Below the pieces are notes generated by a model that saw only the letters and a program-made list of their open reading frames with translations, was not told the origin of the DNA and made no database searches. From Erythrobacter sp. ANT-B3C2 (GTDB lineage: Bacteria > Pseudomonadota > Alphaproteobacteria > Sphingomonadales > Sphingomonadaceae), in assembly GCA_001683845.1 (NCBI GenBank), contig LXQI01000021.1:51050-115049 (forward strand): DNA of 64,000 bases, written 5' to 3'. Below are positions 1 through 9,890 of this stretch, in pieces (the stretch's first letter is position 1; each line of letters begins with the position of its first letter). A program made the position numbers and the translations under genes.

Positions 1-549
1 GAGGATGCGCGCGCCATCAGCCGGCAAGAGGTGATTGAGCGAGAAGGGGTCGCTGACGACGCTGCCGCACGGCTGGCGGTGGCGCGCGCCGAGATCCGCG
101 AGGCGCAGGCTGCGGCCGCCGCTGCGCGGGTCACGCTCGATCGGCTCACCATCCGCGCGCCGCTGGCGGCTCAGGTGCTGCAGGTTCGCACCCGCGAAGG
201 TGAATATGCCACCGCCGGCCGGGCGCAGGGCAATAATAGCGAGCCGCTGATGACGCTGGGTGTCACCCGGCCGCTGCATGTCCGCATCGATATCGACGAG
301 AACGAAATCGCGCGCGTGGCGCTGGGCCGGCCGGCGATCGTCAGCGCGCGCGGTGCCGCCGATCGCCGGGTGCGCGCCGGCTTCGTGCGGGCCGAGCCGC
401 TGATCGTGCCCAAGCGATCGCTGACCAATTCGGCGACCGAGCGGGTCGACGTGCGCGTGCTGCAGCTGATCTATGCGCTGCCGGCCGATGCAGGGTTCTT
501 CGTCGGCCAGCAGGTCGACGGCTTCGTGCCGGCCGGCCCTGGGCAATGA
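1..549 (+). CDS. Efflux RND/HlyD-family periplasmic adaptor subunit (5' end outside window)
   Basis: Frame open from base 1; coiled-coil Ala/Arg-rich helix followed by 'LTIRAPLAAQVLQVRTREGEYA', typical of HlyD-type membrane fusion proteins; next to an outer-membrane factor gene. Confidence 0.8.
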   Translation, partial: EDARAISRQEVIEREGVADDAAARLAVARAEIREAQAAAAAARVTLDRLTIRAPLAAQVLQVRTREGEYATAGRAQGNNSEPLMTLGVTRPLHVRIDIDENEIARVALGRPAIVSARGAADRRVRAGFVRAEPLIVPKRSLTNSATERVDVRVLQLIYALPADAGFFVGQQVDGFVPAGPGQ

Positions 550-1943
550 AGCGGGTACTGCTCCTGACGGTGCTGCTTGCGGGCTGTGCCGCAGTCGATC
601 GGGCGCCGCCGGCTGCCGGGGTGGTGCTCCCCGACGCTTTCGCGCTGCTTGATCGTGAGCGGGCGAACGACGGGGCGGTGAGCGATCTGCTGCCGCATGG
701 CGACCCGGCCTTCGCGGCACTCCATGCCCGCGCGCTGGCCGATGCACCGACGCTTGCCGCGGCCGTGGCGCGGATCGACATCGCGCGGGCCGGCCTGCGG
801 GCCAGCCGTGCGGCACGCTTGCCGGCGCTCGACGCAAGCGGCGCGATCGCGCGGCAGCGGGTCAATCCGGCGCAGTTCGGCGGTGCGATCCCCGCCGGCG
901 CTCCGGTCGAGCCGAACCGCACGACCTTCGACCTGGGCCTATCGGCAAGCTGGGACGCCGATCTGTTCGGGCGCCTGCGCGCCAGCGAGCGGGCCGCGGC
1001 GGCGCGGATCGGCGCGGCCGGCGCCGATGCCGCGGCTGTGCGCCTATCGCTGACCGCCGATATTGCCGCCACGGTGATCGATGCGCGCACGCTCGCCGCG
1101 CAGGCCGAGGTGGTGCGCGCCGACATCGCCAGCGCCGCCGATCTCGTGCAGATCACCCAGGTGCGCAGCCGCGCCGGCCTCGTGCCGGGCTTCGACCTGG
1201 TTCGGGCACAATCGCTGGAGGCCGATGCGCGGGCGCGGCTGGAGCCGATTCGGTCCGAGCAGGCGGCGGCCCTGGGTCGCCTCGTCACGCTCACGGCCAT
1301 TCCCGCAACCGAGATCCAGGCGGCGATGGAACTGCCGCCCGCCCCGCCGATGCGCGCGCTCCCCGCGCTGGCAGTGCCTTCGGTTCTGCTGCGTGGGCGA
1401 CCCGACATCATTGCCGCCGAACGTCGCCTGCTCGCTGCCGATGCCGAGATCGCCGCTGCTGCCGCAGAGCGCTTCCCCCGGCTGAGCATCACGGCCACGC
1501 TGGGCCTGTTTGCGCTCGCCTTGGGCGATGTGTTCGACGAAGCGTCGCTGATCGGATCGGTTGGCGCGGGGCTGGCAGGGCCGCTGCTCGATTTCGGGCG
1601 GGTGGGCGCGCGGATCGACCAGCGCCAGGCCGAAGCGCGTGAGGCCTTCGCGCTTTATCGCGGCGCGGTGTTCACCGCGCTGGGCGAGACCGAAGCCGGG
1701 CTGGGCGCGATCAATGCGGCCGACGCCCGGCTGGCGCTGCTCGAACGACAGGCGCTGCTCGACCAGGATGCCACCGCTCTGGCGCGCGAACGCTACCGGC
1801 GCGGGCTTGACACATTCCTGACCGTCCTCGATGCCGAGCGCAGCGCCAACAGCTCCCGCAATGCGGCGATCGAAGCTGCGGGCCAGACGTCGCGTGCCCG
1901 GATCGAACTGTACCGGGCCATCGGTGGTGCCGAACCGAAATGA
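546..1943 (+). CDS. Efflux transporter outer membrane factor lipoprotein (NodT/OprM-like)
   Basis: Lipobox 'LLAGCAA', two OEP-like repeats, 'LLRGRPDIIAAERRLLAADAEIAAAAAERFPRLSITA'; overlaps adaptor stop (ATGA). Confidence 0.9.
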   Translation: MKRVLLLTVLLAGCAAVDRAPPAAGVVLPDAFALLDRERANDGAVSDLLPHGDPAFAALHARALADAPTLAAAVARIDIARAGLRASRAARLPALDASGAIARQRVNPAQFGGAIPAGAPVEPNRTTFDLGLSASWDADLFGRLRASERAAAARIGAAGADAAAVRLSLTADIAATVIDARTLAAQAEVVRADIASAADLVQITQVRSRAGLVPGFDLVRAQSLEADARARLEPIRSEQAAALGRLVTLTAIPATEIQAAMELPPAPPMRALPALAVPSVLLRGRPDIIAAERRLLAADAEIAAAAAERFPRLSITATLGLFALALGDVFDEASLIGSVGAGLAGPLLDFGRVGARIDQRQAEAREAFALYRGAVFTALGETEAGLGAINAADARLALLERQALLDQDATALARERYRRGLDTFLTVLDAERSANSSRNAAIEAAGQTSRARIELYRAIGGAEPK

Positions 1944-2150
1944 GGAGGCAGGCTCGGGCGGCGGCCTGGGGCCCACCTTGTGGCCGTAGAGAGGAGCGCC
2001 GCTCGATCGCATGACGCACCACTGCGACATTAGCCCCGCAGGCAACACTGGCTGGCGTCTCAGTTTGCAACTAAACCCATTAAGTACTTGCAATCGCTAG
2101 GCGGTTCATACAGCCCCCGACTCCTATTGCCACGCGGCTTGGGATGACGA

Positions 2151-3335
2151 ATGAACAAATCCGCGCGCTACGATGATCTGGAACTGCTTCGGGGAATCGC
2201 CGCACTCGCAGTAGTCGTGTACCATTTCCTGCAAGCCTTCTTGCCCCATCACAAGGCATTGCCCCTTGTGGCTGCCCTGGGCTTGACAGTCGAGCGACCG
2301 TTCTTGCTCGCGCCCGTCAACGGGCCCTTTATGGTCACGATCTTCTTCGTGTTGTCGAGCTACGCGCTCACCCTCAAGCTGGTAGAGAAACGCGCCCCAG
2401 GAGCCGTCCTGACGGCGATCACCAAACGGTTTCCCCGCCTTTTGCCACTCACCCTGATTGGCACGGTCATTCCTGCCGCGCTGTTTGCGATAGGCTGGCT
2501 GTTCAACGATGAAGTTGCGCCACTGACAGGCTCAGAATGGCTTCGACTCCATGGCGGGATTCATCCCAGCGAGAACGCCCCATGGATTGCCGGGGCGCTG
2601 TTCGACAGTGTGCAATTGTTCGACCGTGGCTGGAGCCCATACAACTCGGTTCTTTGGACAATGCGTTACGAGCTGCTTGGCAGCCTGGCGGCTCTGTTCA
2701 CCGCTCTGGTCATTGCGGGCCCGCGGAAGCCGCTGCTAGACTTGGCGATCACCGTCTTGCTCGCGATGGCAGCGCTCAAGGTTCATGCACTGTGCGCAAT
2801 CTGTGTCGCCACGGTGCTGCTGACGAAGTACCTTCGCAACTCGAACGTAACGTTTGCCCCCAGAAGGGCGATGGTGCTGATCGTGTGCGGCCTGCTTATA
2901 GGAAGTACCTATAAGCCCTTTCCGGAATCCATGGCCATGGATCCGGACATTGGTCACCATGTCATTCGGATGGATTGGCTTATCCACGGGGTGGGCGGAA
3001 TTATGATCTTTCTCGGCGTCCACTGCTGGCGTCGTGCCTCGGTACCGGACTGGCCGGCGGCTCGCTTGCTGGGACGGCTATCCTTTGCGGTGTATGTCTT
3101 GCACGTGCCGGTGATAAGCTCGCTAGCGAGCGGAATAGTCTATTGGCTGGGGTATGGTTGGCTGAGCGTCATCGTGGCAGGCCTCGCGACAGCAGCGGCG
3201 ACGGGGGCCTTGGCTTTGGTCGCTTCAGGCTTTGACCTATGGTGGGTGGGTCGCCTGAACTGGGCAGTACGTTCGGTTGTCTCGCGTCAAGCTGCTCACC
3301 GGGGATTGCAGGCCCGTGGGACCGACGCTCCCTGA
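2151..3335 (+). CDS. Acyltransferase family protein (acyltransferase 3, OafA-like)
   Basis: N-term 'DDLELLRGIAALAVVVYHF' plus multiple TM segments. Confidence 0.85.
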   Translation: MNKSARYDDLELLRGIAALAVVVYHFLQAFLPHHKALPLVAALGLTVERPFLLAPVNGPFMVTIFFVLSSYALTLKLVEKRAPGAVLTAITKRFPRLLPLTLIGTVIPAALFAIGWLFNDEVAPLTGSEWLRLHGGIHPSENAPWIAGALFDSVQLFDRGWSPYNSVLWTMRYELLGSLAALFTALVIAGPRKPLLDLAITVLLAMAALKVHALCAICVATVLLTKYLRNSNVTFAPRRAMVLIVCGLLIGSTYKPFPESMAMDPDIGHHVIRMDWLIHGVGGIMIFLGVHCWRRASVPDWPAARLLGRLSFAVYVLHVPVISSLASGIVYWLGYGWLSVIVAGLATAAATGALALVASGFDLWWVGRLNWAVRSVVSRQAAHRGLQARGTDAP

Positions 3336-3715
3336 ACCTAAGCGGCCAGTGCCCTCAAGGATTGCGTGTGTCCACAAGCGCCTCCCCGAAAAGCTTACGG
3401 ATACCGGATTGGTCATCCATTGGATCGGCGCGTCTTGTCGCCGATTCCGTGATCGTCCCGGCACGGCGGGCCCTCTCCTGCACGCCAAGGCACGTCTGGT
3501 GCGGGCCGCTGCGGTGTGAAGAAGCGCCTCGCATCCGCCTTTCGGGCATCACCGCGCCGGAGCCAGACGGCGGTTGCCGCAGTGCGCAGCCTCGCGTCGA
3601 TGTGAACGCGCACGAAGCCTGCCGATCTTAATTCGAACGAATGATTACCTCCTATTTGCTAGCCGAGAAGAACCAGGGCGGCCGAGCGGCAAGGTGCAGC
3701 AAAATTGTTGATTTA

Positions 3716-3791
3716 TGGTGAGCCCTGCTGGGTTCGAACCAGCGACCTACTGATTAAAAGTCAGTTGCTCTGCCGACTGAGCTAAGGGCCC
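3716..3791 (-). tRNA. tRNA-Lys (TTT)
   Basis: Reverse complement GGGCCCTTAGCTCAGTCGGCAGAGCAACTGACTTTTAATCAGTAGGTCGCTGGTTCGAACCCAGCAGGGCTCACCA folds as a cloverleaf with anticodon TTT and encoded CCA. Confidence 0.97.
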
Positions 3792-3816
3792 CACCGCGCC
3801 GCGCGGGCGCGAGCGG

Positions 3817-4335
3817 TCACCTAGGCAGGCGCCCCGGGCGGGTCAAGCGTGCGGCGAGCTGGCGCAGGGTGTGGCCCCGCGTTCGCCCCGGAGCGGGGTC
3901 GCGCCAATGCGGTGCGATCTCGGCGGCCGGGCCGAGCACGAACAGCCGCTCGCGAAACGCCCTGTGCGGCAGCGTCAGCCCGGGCGAGGCCCAGCGTCCG
4001 CCGCTCCACAGCACGATATCGAGATCGAGCACCCGCGCCCCCCAACGCCGTCCACCCTGCCGGCGGCCGAACGCGCTCTCGATCCGCTTCAGCAACGCAA
4101 GCAGCGGAACGGGAGCGAGCGCCGTCTCCACCACTGCCGCCGCATTGGCATAGCGCCGGATAGACGGGCCGAGCGGAGCACTCCCGATCACCGCCGAACG
4201 CGCGCGCACCGCCAGCCCCTCCGCCTCCAGTCGTACGAGCGCCGCCTCCAGCACCCGCATCGGCGGTCCGTAGCGATGGTGCCGCCGATTGGAGCCCAGC
4301 GCAATCAGATAGCGCTGCTGCGCCCCGCCGCTCAG
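3817..4335 (-). CDS. folK: 2-amino-4-hydroxy-6-hydroxymethyldihydropteridine diphosphokinase
   Basis: 'RYLIALGSNRR', 'RRWGARVLDLDIVLW', 'LTLPHRAFRERLFVLGPAAEIAP'; start uncertain (overlaps upstream stop). Confidence 0.85.
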   Translation of the reverse strand: MSGGAQQRYLIALGSNRRHHRYGPPMRVLEAALVRLEAEGLAVRARSAVIGSAPLGPSIRRYANAAAVVETALAPVPLLALLKRIESAFGRRQGGRRWGARVLDLDIVLWSGGRWASPGLTLPHRAFRERLFVLGPAAEIAPHWRDPAPGRTRGHTLRQLAARLTRPGRLPR

Positions 4336-5183
4336 ATATCCTCGCAAAGCCGCCCGTAGAGCTGCGGGCGCCGATCGCGGAAAAAGCCCATTCCCGCCCG
4401 GTGCCGCGCCGCCTCGGCAAGGTCCAGCTCCGCGACAAGCGCCCCGGTATCCTCGCGCGCGGCTTCGGCCACCAGATCGCCCCATTCGTTGGTAATGAAG
4501 CTGTGGCCGTAGAAGGTCTGCCCTGCTTCGCAGCCGATGCGGTTGGCAGCGACCACCGGCATGCAGTTGCTCACTGCATGGCCCACCATCGCCCGGCGCC
4601 ACATCCGGCTGGTATCGAAACTGGCGTCGTAGGGCTCGGAGCCGATGGCGGTGGGGTAGAACAGCAGCTCGGCCCCCATCAAAGCCATCGCCCGGGCGGT
4701 TTCGGGATACCATTGGTCCCAGCAAATGCCCACGCCGATGCGCGTTCCCGCGACGTCCCACACCCTGAAGCCGGTATTGCCCGGACGGAAATAATATTTC
4801 TCCTCATAGCCCGGCCCATCGGGAATATGGCTCTTGCGATAGGTGCCGAGCACCTCCCCGTGCTCGTCGATCATCGCCAGCGTGTTATAATAATGGTGGC
4901 CGTCGCGTTCGAAGAAGCTTGTTGGGATTGCCACCCTGAGCCGTGCGGCCAGCTGCTGCATCGCCAGCACCGCCGGATGCTCTGCGGTGGGGCGAGCGAG
5001 GGCAAAGAAGCGCTCATCCTCCTCGCGGCAGAAATAGCCGCCGGAAAACAGCTCTGGCGGCAGCACAATCCGCGCACCCTGCCCTGCTGCCTGCTCCACC
5101 AGCGCGCTGACCGCTGCGATGTTGTCCTGCTCCGCCTCCAGATCGAGCGAAAGCTGCAGCGCGGCGACGGTGATCCTGGTCAT
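4332..5183 (-). CDS. aguB: N-carbamoylputrescine amidase (nitrilase superfamily)
   Basis: 'MTRITVAALQLSLDLEAEQDNIA', 'GVGICWDQWYPETARAMALMGAELLFYPTAIGSEP'. Confidence 0.85.
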   Translation of the reverse strand: MTRITVAALQLSLDLEAEQDNIAAVSALVEQAAGQGARIVLPPELFSGGYFCREEDERFFALARPTAEHPAVLAMQQLAARLRVAIPTSFFERDGHHYYNTLAMIDEHGEVLGTYRKSHIPDGPGYEEKYYFRPGNTGFRVWDVAGTRIGVGICWDQWYPETARAMALMGAELLFYPTAIGSEPYDASFDTSRMWRRAMVGHAVSNCMPVVAANRIGCEAGQTFYGHSFITNEWGDLVAEAAREDTGALVAELDLAEAARHRAGMGFFRDRRPQLYGRLCEDI

Positions 5184-5336
5184 GGCCGGGGTGAGGTAGG
5201 TCCACTCCCGGCCGTGAACAAGCGGGAAACCCGCGCAACCTGGTCCGATCGTCGCGTTCGGCGCAGGCGCCACGATGCCGCGCGCGTCGTCACGGGCATA
5301 TCGGGCCCCGCCGCCGAACTGCGGTTGCCCTGCCGA

Positions 5337-6176
5337 TCAGTCGCGCTTGCGGAACAGCAGCGTCATCCGGTCGCTCTCGCCGATGTCGCGCAATTCCGCG
5401 CGCTGGGTGCGCCATGAGGGGGAGACCTCCCACACGCCCTCGGGATGATCGGCACTGTCCTGCGGATTGGCGTTGATCTCGCTCTGGCCAGCCAGTTCGA
5501 AGCCCATCGCTTCGACCAGGCCGATCACGTCCTTCTCGCGCACATAGCCCATCGGGCCGCCCGCATAGCTGGCGGGCGCATCGGCCTTGGCGCGGTGCTG
5601 GACGATGCCGAGCATGCCGCCCGGCTTGAGCAGGTCGCGCATGGCTTTCAACTCGCTATCGGCGAAGTTCCAGCGCATCATGTTGTGCATCATGCGGATG
5701 ACCACGATGCGGTCGAAGGTGCCCTTGTCCGCATCGCTCACCGCATCGAGCGTCAGCCCCGCGGTGCCCGCCTGATCGCGCCCGGTCCATTCTGCGACCT
5801 TGCCCGGGAAATCCTCGGCACCCTTGCGAATGCCGGCCTGCGCCTCCTCGCTGAACGGGCCGTTATCGGGCGTGAAATACAAGCCCACCAACTGGCCCTG
5901 TGGGCTCAGATAGTTACCCAGCACCCGCGAGTACCATCCGCCGCCCGGCGCATATTCGCCCACCTTCATGTCCGGCTCGATGCCGAAGAAGGCGAGCGTT
6001 TCGGCCGGGTGCCGGTGTGCGTCGCGCGGCTGGTCCGCCGCCCGGTTCGGGTTGGCGACCGCGGCCTGCAGCGCGGCCTGCCCCTCGGCGCTGATCGTGT
6101 GATTGTGGGCCGCGGCAGGTGCGGTGGCGGCGAGTGCAAGCCCTGCTGCAGCAAGGGTGGCCAGAATGGTGCGCAT
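5337..6176 (-). CDS. Exported class I SAM-dependent methyltransferase-like protein
   Basis: Signal peptide 'MRTILATLAAAGLALAATAPAAAHNH', methyltransferase motif 'MKVGEYAPGGGWYSRVLGNYL'. Confidence 0.75.
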   Translation of the reverse strand: MRTILATLAAAGLALAATAPAAAHNHTISAEGQAALQAAVANPNRAADQPRDAHRHPAETLAFFGIEPDMKVGEYAPGGGWYSRVLGNYLSPQGQLVGLYFTPDNGPFSEEAQAGIRKGAEDFPGKVAEWTGRDQAGTAGLTLDAVSDADKGTFDRIVVIRMMHNMMRWNFADSELKAMRDLLKPGGMLGIVQHRAKADAPASYAGGPMGYVREKDVIGLVEAMGFELAGQSEINANPQDSADHPEGVWEVSPSWRTQRAELRDIGESDRMTLLFRKRD

Positions 6177-6282
6177 CGTCGATTCTCTCCCAGAGGCAAG
6201 TCAGGCCCAGCCTAGGCGAGCACGCGGAGATGACAAGCGGGGCGGCGCTTCCTATCTGCCCTGCAGCAAGGAGATGCGCATA

Positions 6283-6816
6283 ATGGCAAGCGAAACGGCG
6301 ATCGTGGCGGGCGGCTGCTTTTGGTGCACCGAGGCGGTGTTCCGCATGTGCACAGGGATAGAGGAGGTCGAGAGCGGCTATATCGGCGGCACCGTGGAGC
6401 ACCCCACTTATAAGCAGGTGTGCAGCGGCAGCACCGGCCATGCGGAGGCGGTGCGGCTCACTTTCGACCCCGATGCAATCGGCTATTCCGATCTGCTCGA
6501 CGTTTTCATGGGCACGCACGATCCGACACAGCTGAACCGGCAGGGGGGAGATGTCGGCACGCAGTATCGCAGCGCGATCTTCCCGCTGAGCGACGCCCAG
6601 CGCGCGGAGGCGGAAGCGGCCATCGACCACTGGAATGCCGAGCACGGTGCCAATGCGGTGACCACCATCGAGGGCCCGGCGCAATGGTACCCGGCCGAGG
6701 ATTACCATCAGGAATATTGGGCAGGCGAAGGCCAGCGAAACCCCTATTGCCAGGCGACGATCCCGCCCAAGCTGATGAAGCTGCGCAAGGGTTTTGGCGA
6801 GAAGGTCAAGGCGTAG
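6283..6816 (+). CDS. msrA: Peptide-methionine (S)-S-oxide reductase
   Basis: Active-site 'GGCFWCTEAVF', 'YWAGEGQRNPYCQATIPPKLMKL'. Confidence 0.92.
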   Translation: MASETAIVAGGCFWCTEAVFRMCTGIEEVESGYIGGTVEHPTYKQVCSGSTGHAEAVRLTFDPDAIGYSDLLDVFMGTHDPTQLNRQGGDVGTQYRSAIFPLSDAQRAEAEAAIDHWNAEHGANAVTTIEGPAQWYPAEDYHQEYWAGEGQRNPYCQATIPPKLMKLRKGFGEKVKA

Positions 6817-6876
6817 CTTGACCAAAGAAGGGGTGCCGATAGCGGGCGAATGAGGGCAGCGCTCAGCGTTCCCCAC

Positions 6877-7059
6877 CTAGCGCTTCTTCAAGATCTCGAT
6901 CTTGTTCTTTTTGGCAAAATCCTTGGTTGATTCCTCGCTGCGGCCGAGGGCCTTGGCGATGGCTTGGAGGCCGTGACCCTTGGCGGCGAGGTTGCGCAGT
7001 TTGCCGGCTTCCTCGCTGTTCCACGGCTGCTTATGGCGCTCGAAGAACTCCTTGGCCAT
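6877..7059 (-). CDS. Small conserved hypothetical protein, possible SANT/HTH-like fold
   Basis: 60 aa 'MAKEFFERHKQPWNSEEAGKLRNLAAKGHGLQAIAKALGRSEESTKDFAKKNKIEILKKR' directly after topA. Confidence 0.7.
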   Translation of the reverse strand: MAKEFFERHKQPWNSEEAGKLRNLAAKGHGLQAIAKALGRSEESTKDFAKKNKIEILKKR

Positions 7060-9644
7060 CAGCTTGCCTCCTTCTTCGCGGCCGCCTTGCTGGCAGGCGC
7101 CTCCTTCTTGGCCGGGACCTTCTTGGCCGCTGTCTTTTTAGCCGGGGCTTTCTTGCGCCCGCCCTTCTTGGCCGGGGCCTTGGCCGCGCGCTCATCGATC
7201 AGGGCAATCGCCTGTTCGTCGGTCATGTCCTCGGGCTTCATGTCCTTGGGAATAGTGGCGTTGGTGGTGCCGTCGGTGACGTAGGCGCCGTAGCGGCCCG
7301 GCATCACGCGCATCTCCGCGCCGCTGGTGGGGTGCACGGCCAACACCTTGATCGGCTCGGCCTTGCCCCGCCCTTCCCCGCTCTTGCGGTTGGCCGCCTC
7401 CGCGAGCAGCGCCACCGCGGCGTTCATGCCGGTTTCGAACACGTCCTGCGTGGAGGAAAGCTTGGCGTACTTGCCGGCGTGTCTCAGGTAGGGCCCGTAG
7501 CGGCCGATGGCGGCCTCGATCGGCTCGCCTGTATCGGGGTGCTGGCCTACGATGCGCGGCAGGCTGAGCAGCCTGAGCGCCCATTCGAGGTTGAAATCCG
7601 GCAGATCCTTGGGGATCGAGGCGCGCTTGGCCTCCTTGCCCTCGCCCAGCTGGATGTAGGGACCGAACCGGCCGACTTTGCGCTCTACCGGCAGGCCGCT
7701 CTCAGGGTCGGTACCCATCGACTCGTCCTCGCCCGCGCCATCCTCGCCGCCCGGCTGGCCGAAGCGACGGCGGAAGGTGCATTCGGGGTAATTGCCGCAA
7801 GCGATAAAGGCTCCGAACTTGCCGCCGCGCAGCGAAAGCCGTCCGCCGTCGCGCCCTTCGGCCACACATTTGGGGCAGGCGCGCGGATCGGCGCCATCGG
7901 CCTGCGGGGGGAACAGGTAGTCCGAGAGGAACTCGTCCAGCACCTCGGTGACCTCGGAGGGCTGGCGCTCCATCACCTCATCGCTCTTGGGCTTGAAATC
8001 GCGCCAGAAGGCTTCGAGCACCGCCTTCCATGCCGCGCGCCCGCCGGAGACATCGTCAAGCTCCTCCTCCATGCCGGCGGTGAAATCGTAGGCGACGTAG
8101 CGCTCGAAGAAGCGTTCGAGGAAAGCAGTCAGCAGGCGCCCCGATTCCTCGGCGAAGAAGCGGTTCTTCTCCATCCGCACATAGGCGCGATCGCGCAGCG
8201 TCTGGATGGTGGAGGCGTAGGTGGAGGGGCGGCCGATTCCCAGCTCCTCCAGCCGCTTGACCAGGCTGGCCTCGGAGAAGCGCGCCGGCGGCTGGGTGAA
8301 ATGCTGCGTGGCGGCAACGCCCAGCTTGGCGGGCGCATCGCCCTTGCGCATCAGCGGAAGCAGACTGTCCTCCTCGTCCTCGTCCTTCTGGTCGCGCCCT
8401 TCCTCGTAGATCGCCAGGAAGCCGGGGAACTTCACCACCTGGCCGGTGGCGCGCAAGCTGTGGCGTCCGGTGGGATCGCGCAGGGTGACGGTGGTGCGCT
8501 CCAGGCTGGCCGCGGCCATCTGGCTCGCCATCGCGCGCTTGAAGATCAGCTCATACAGCCGGCCCTCGTCGCCGCTGCCCGCACGGTCGCGGGTGAACTC
8601 AGTCGGGCGGATCGCCTCGTGCGCTTCCTGCGCGTTCTTGGCCTTGCTCTGGTAAATGCGCGCCTTCTCGGGGAGGTAGTGCCCGTCGTAGCGCTCGGTG
8701 ATGGCCTTGCGGCAGGCGCTAATGGCGCTGCCGTCCATCTGCACGCCATCAGTCCGCATATAGGTGATCGCGCCGGCCTCGTAGAGCGATTGCGCCAGCC
8801 TCATAGTGTGCGCGGCGGAATAGCCGAGCTTGCGCGCGGCCTCCTGCTGCAGCGTGGAGGTGGTGAAGGGCGGCGCGGGGTTGCGCTTGAACGGCTTGGT
8901 CTCGACCTCTTCCACCGTGAAGCGCGAAGCCTCCACCGCGGCGCGCGCACGTTCAGCGGTGGCGCCGTCGCCGATGGAGAGGCGGTCCAGCCTCTCGCCA
9001 TCGAAGCTGACGAGCCGGGCGGCGAACTCGGTGCCGTCCTGCTCCATGCGGGCGACGACCGACCAATATTCCTGCGCGACGAAGGCCTCGATCTCGCGCT
9101 CGCGGCTGACGATCAACCGCAATGCCACCGATTGCACGCGGCCCGCGCTCTTCGCGCCCGGCAGCTTGCGCCACAGCACGGGCGAGAGGGTGAAGCCAAA
9201 CAGATAATCGAGCGCGCGGCGGGCGAGATAGGCGTCGATCAGATCGGTATCGAGCTGGCGGGGTGTCTTCATTGCCTCGGTCACCGCCTGCTTGGTGATG
9301 GCGTTGAAGGTGACCCGGTCCACCTCGGCGGGCAGCGCCTTGCGCTTCTTGAGCAGCTCCAGCACGTGCCAGCTGATCGCCTCGCCCTCCCGATCGGGGT
9401 CGGTGGCGAGGATCAGGCGAGTGGCCTTCTTGGCGCTATCGGCGATGGCTTTCACCTGGTCGCGGTTGCGCTTGTCGGCATAAACCTCCCAATCCATTTC
9501 GAAGCCTTCGTCCGGCCGCACGCTGCCATCCTTGGGCGGCAGATCACGGACGTGGCCGTAGGAGGCGAGGACCTTGAAGTCCTTGCCGAGATAGCCCTCG
9601 ATGGTCTTGGCCTTGGCGGGGGATTCCACGATAACAAGCTGCAT
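7059..9644 (-). CDS. topA: DNA topoisomerase I
   Basis: 'MQLVIVESPAKAKTIEGYLGKDFKVLASYGHVRDLP', zinc-ribbon 'CPKCVAEGRDGG..ACGNYPEC', Lys/Ala-rich tail. Confidence 0.97.
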   Translation of the reverse strand: MQLVIVESPAKAKTIEGYLGKDFKVLASYGHVRDLPPKDGSVRPDEGFEMDWEVYADKRNRDQVKAIADSAKKATRLILATDPDREGEAISWHVLELLKKRKALPAEVDRVTFNAITKQAVTEAMKTPRQLDTDLIDAYLARRALDYLFGFTLSPVLWRKLPGAKSAGRVQSVALRLIVSREREIEAFVAQEYWSVVARMEQDGTEFAARLVSFDGERLDRLSIGDGATAERARAAVEASRFTVEEVETKPFKRNPAPPFTTSTLQQEAARKLGYSAAHTMRLAQSLYEAGAITYMRTDGVQMDGSAISACRKAITERYDGHYLPEKARIYQSKAKNAQEAHEAIRPTEFTRDRAGSGDEGRLYELIFKRAMASQMAAASLERTTVTLRDPTGRHSLRATGQVVKFPGFLAIYEEGRDQKDEDEEDSLLPLMRKGDAPAKLGVAATQHFTQPPARFSEASLVKRLEELGIGRPSTYASTIQTLRDRAYVRMEKNRFFAEESGRLLTAFLERFFERYVAYDFTAGMEEELDDVSGGRAAWKAVLEAFWRDFKPKSDEVMERQPSEVTEVLDEFLSDYLFPPQADGADPRACPKCVAEGRDGGRLSLRGGKFGAFIACGNYPECTFRRRFGQPGGEDGAGEDESMGTDPESGLPVERKVGRFGPYIQLGEGKEAKRASIPKDLPDFNLEWALRLLSLPRIVGQHPDTGEPIEAAIGRYGPYLRHAGKYAKLSSTQDVFETGMNAAVALLAEAANRKSGEGRGKAEPIKVLAVHPTSGAEMRVMPGRYGAYVTDGTTNATIPKDMKPEDMTDEQAIALIDERAAKAPAKKGGRKKAPAKKTAAKKVPAKKEAPASKAAAKKEAS

Positions 9645-9890
9645 AGGCGGGTGCGGTGGTCCTTGCGTGTGTGTACGCGCGAGAGTGCTGACGGGGTGGC
9701 GGGTTCGTCAAGCGGCTGTTGCTTGGTTATGCCGATGCCATAAAGGCTGGGGAAGCGCATGGGCCGGCTGCCGCCCGATGCCGGGGTCTCCATGCGCCTT
9801 TCTGTCATCAACGGGTGCTACCGCCCGTCAAATCGATTGTTCGAAACCAATCGGAATGAACTGAAGGAACCTCGCTTGCCCCATCGCTAC

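Noticed and set aside
6927-9743. 938-aa plus-strand ORF opposite topA
   Set aside because: Antisense shadow of topA; composition biased to Leu/Gly/Arg/His with no recognisable domain.
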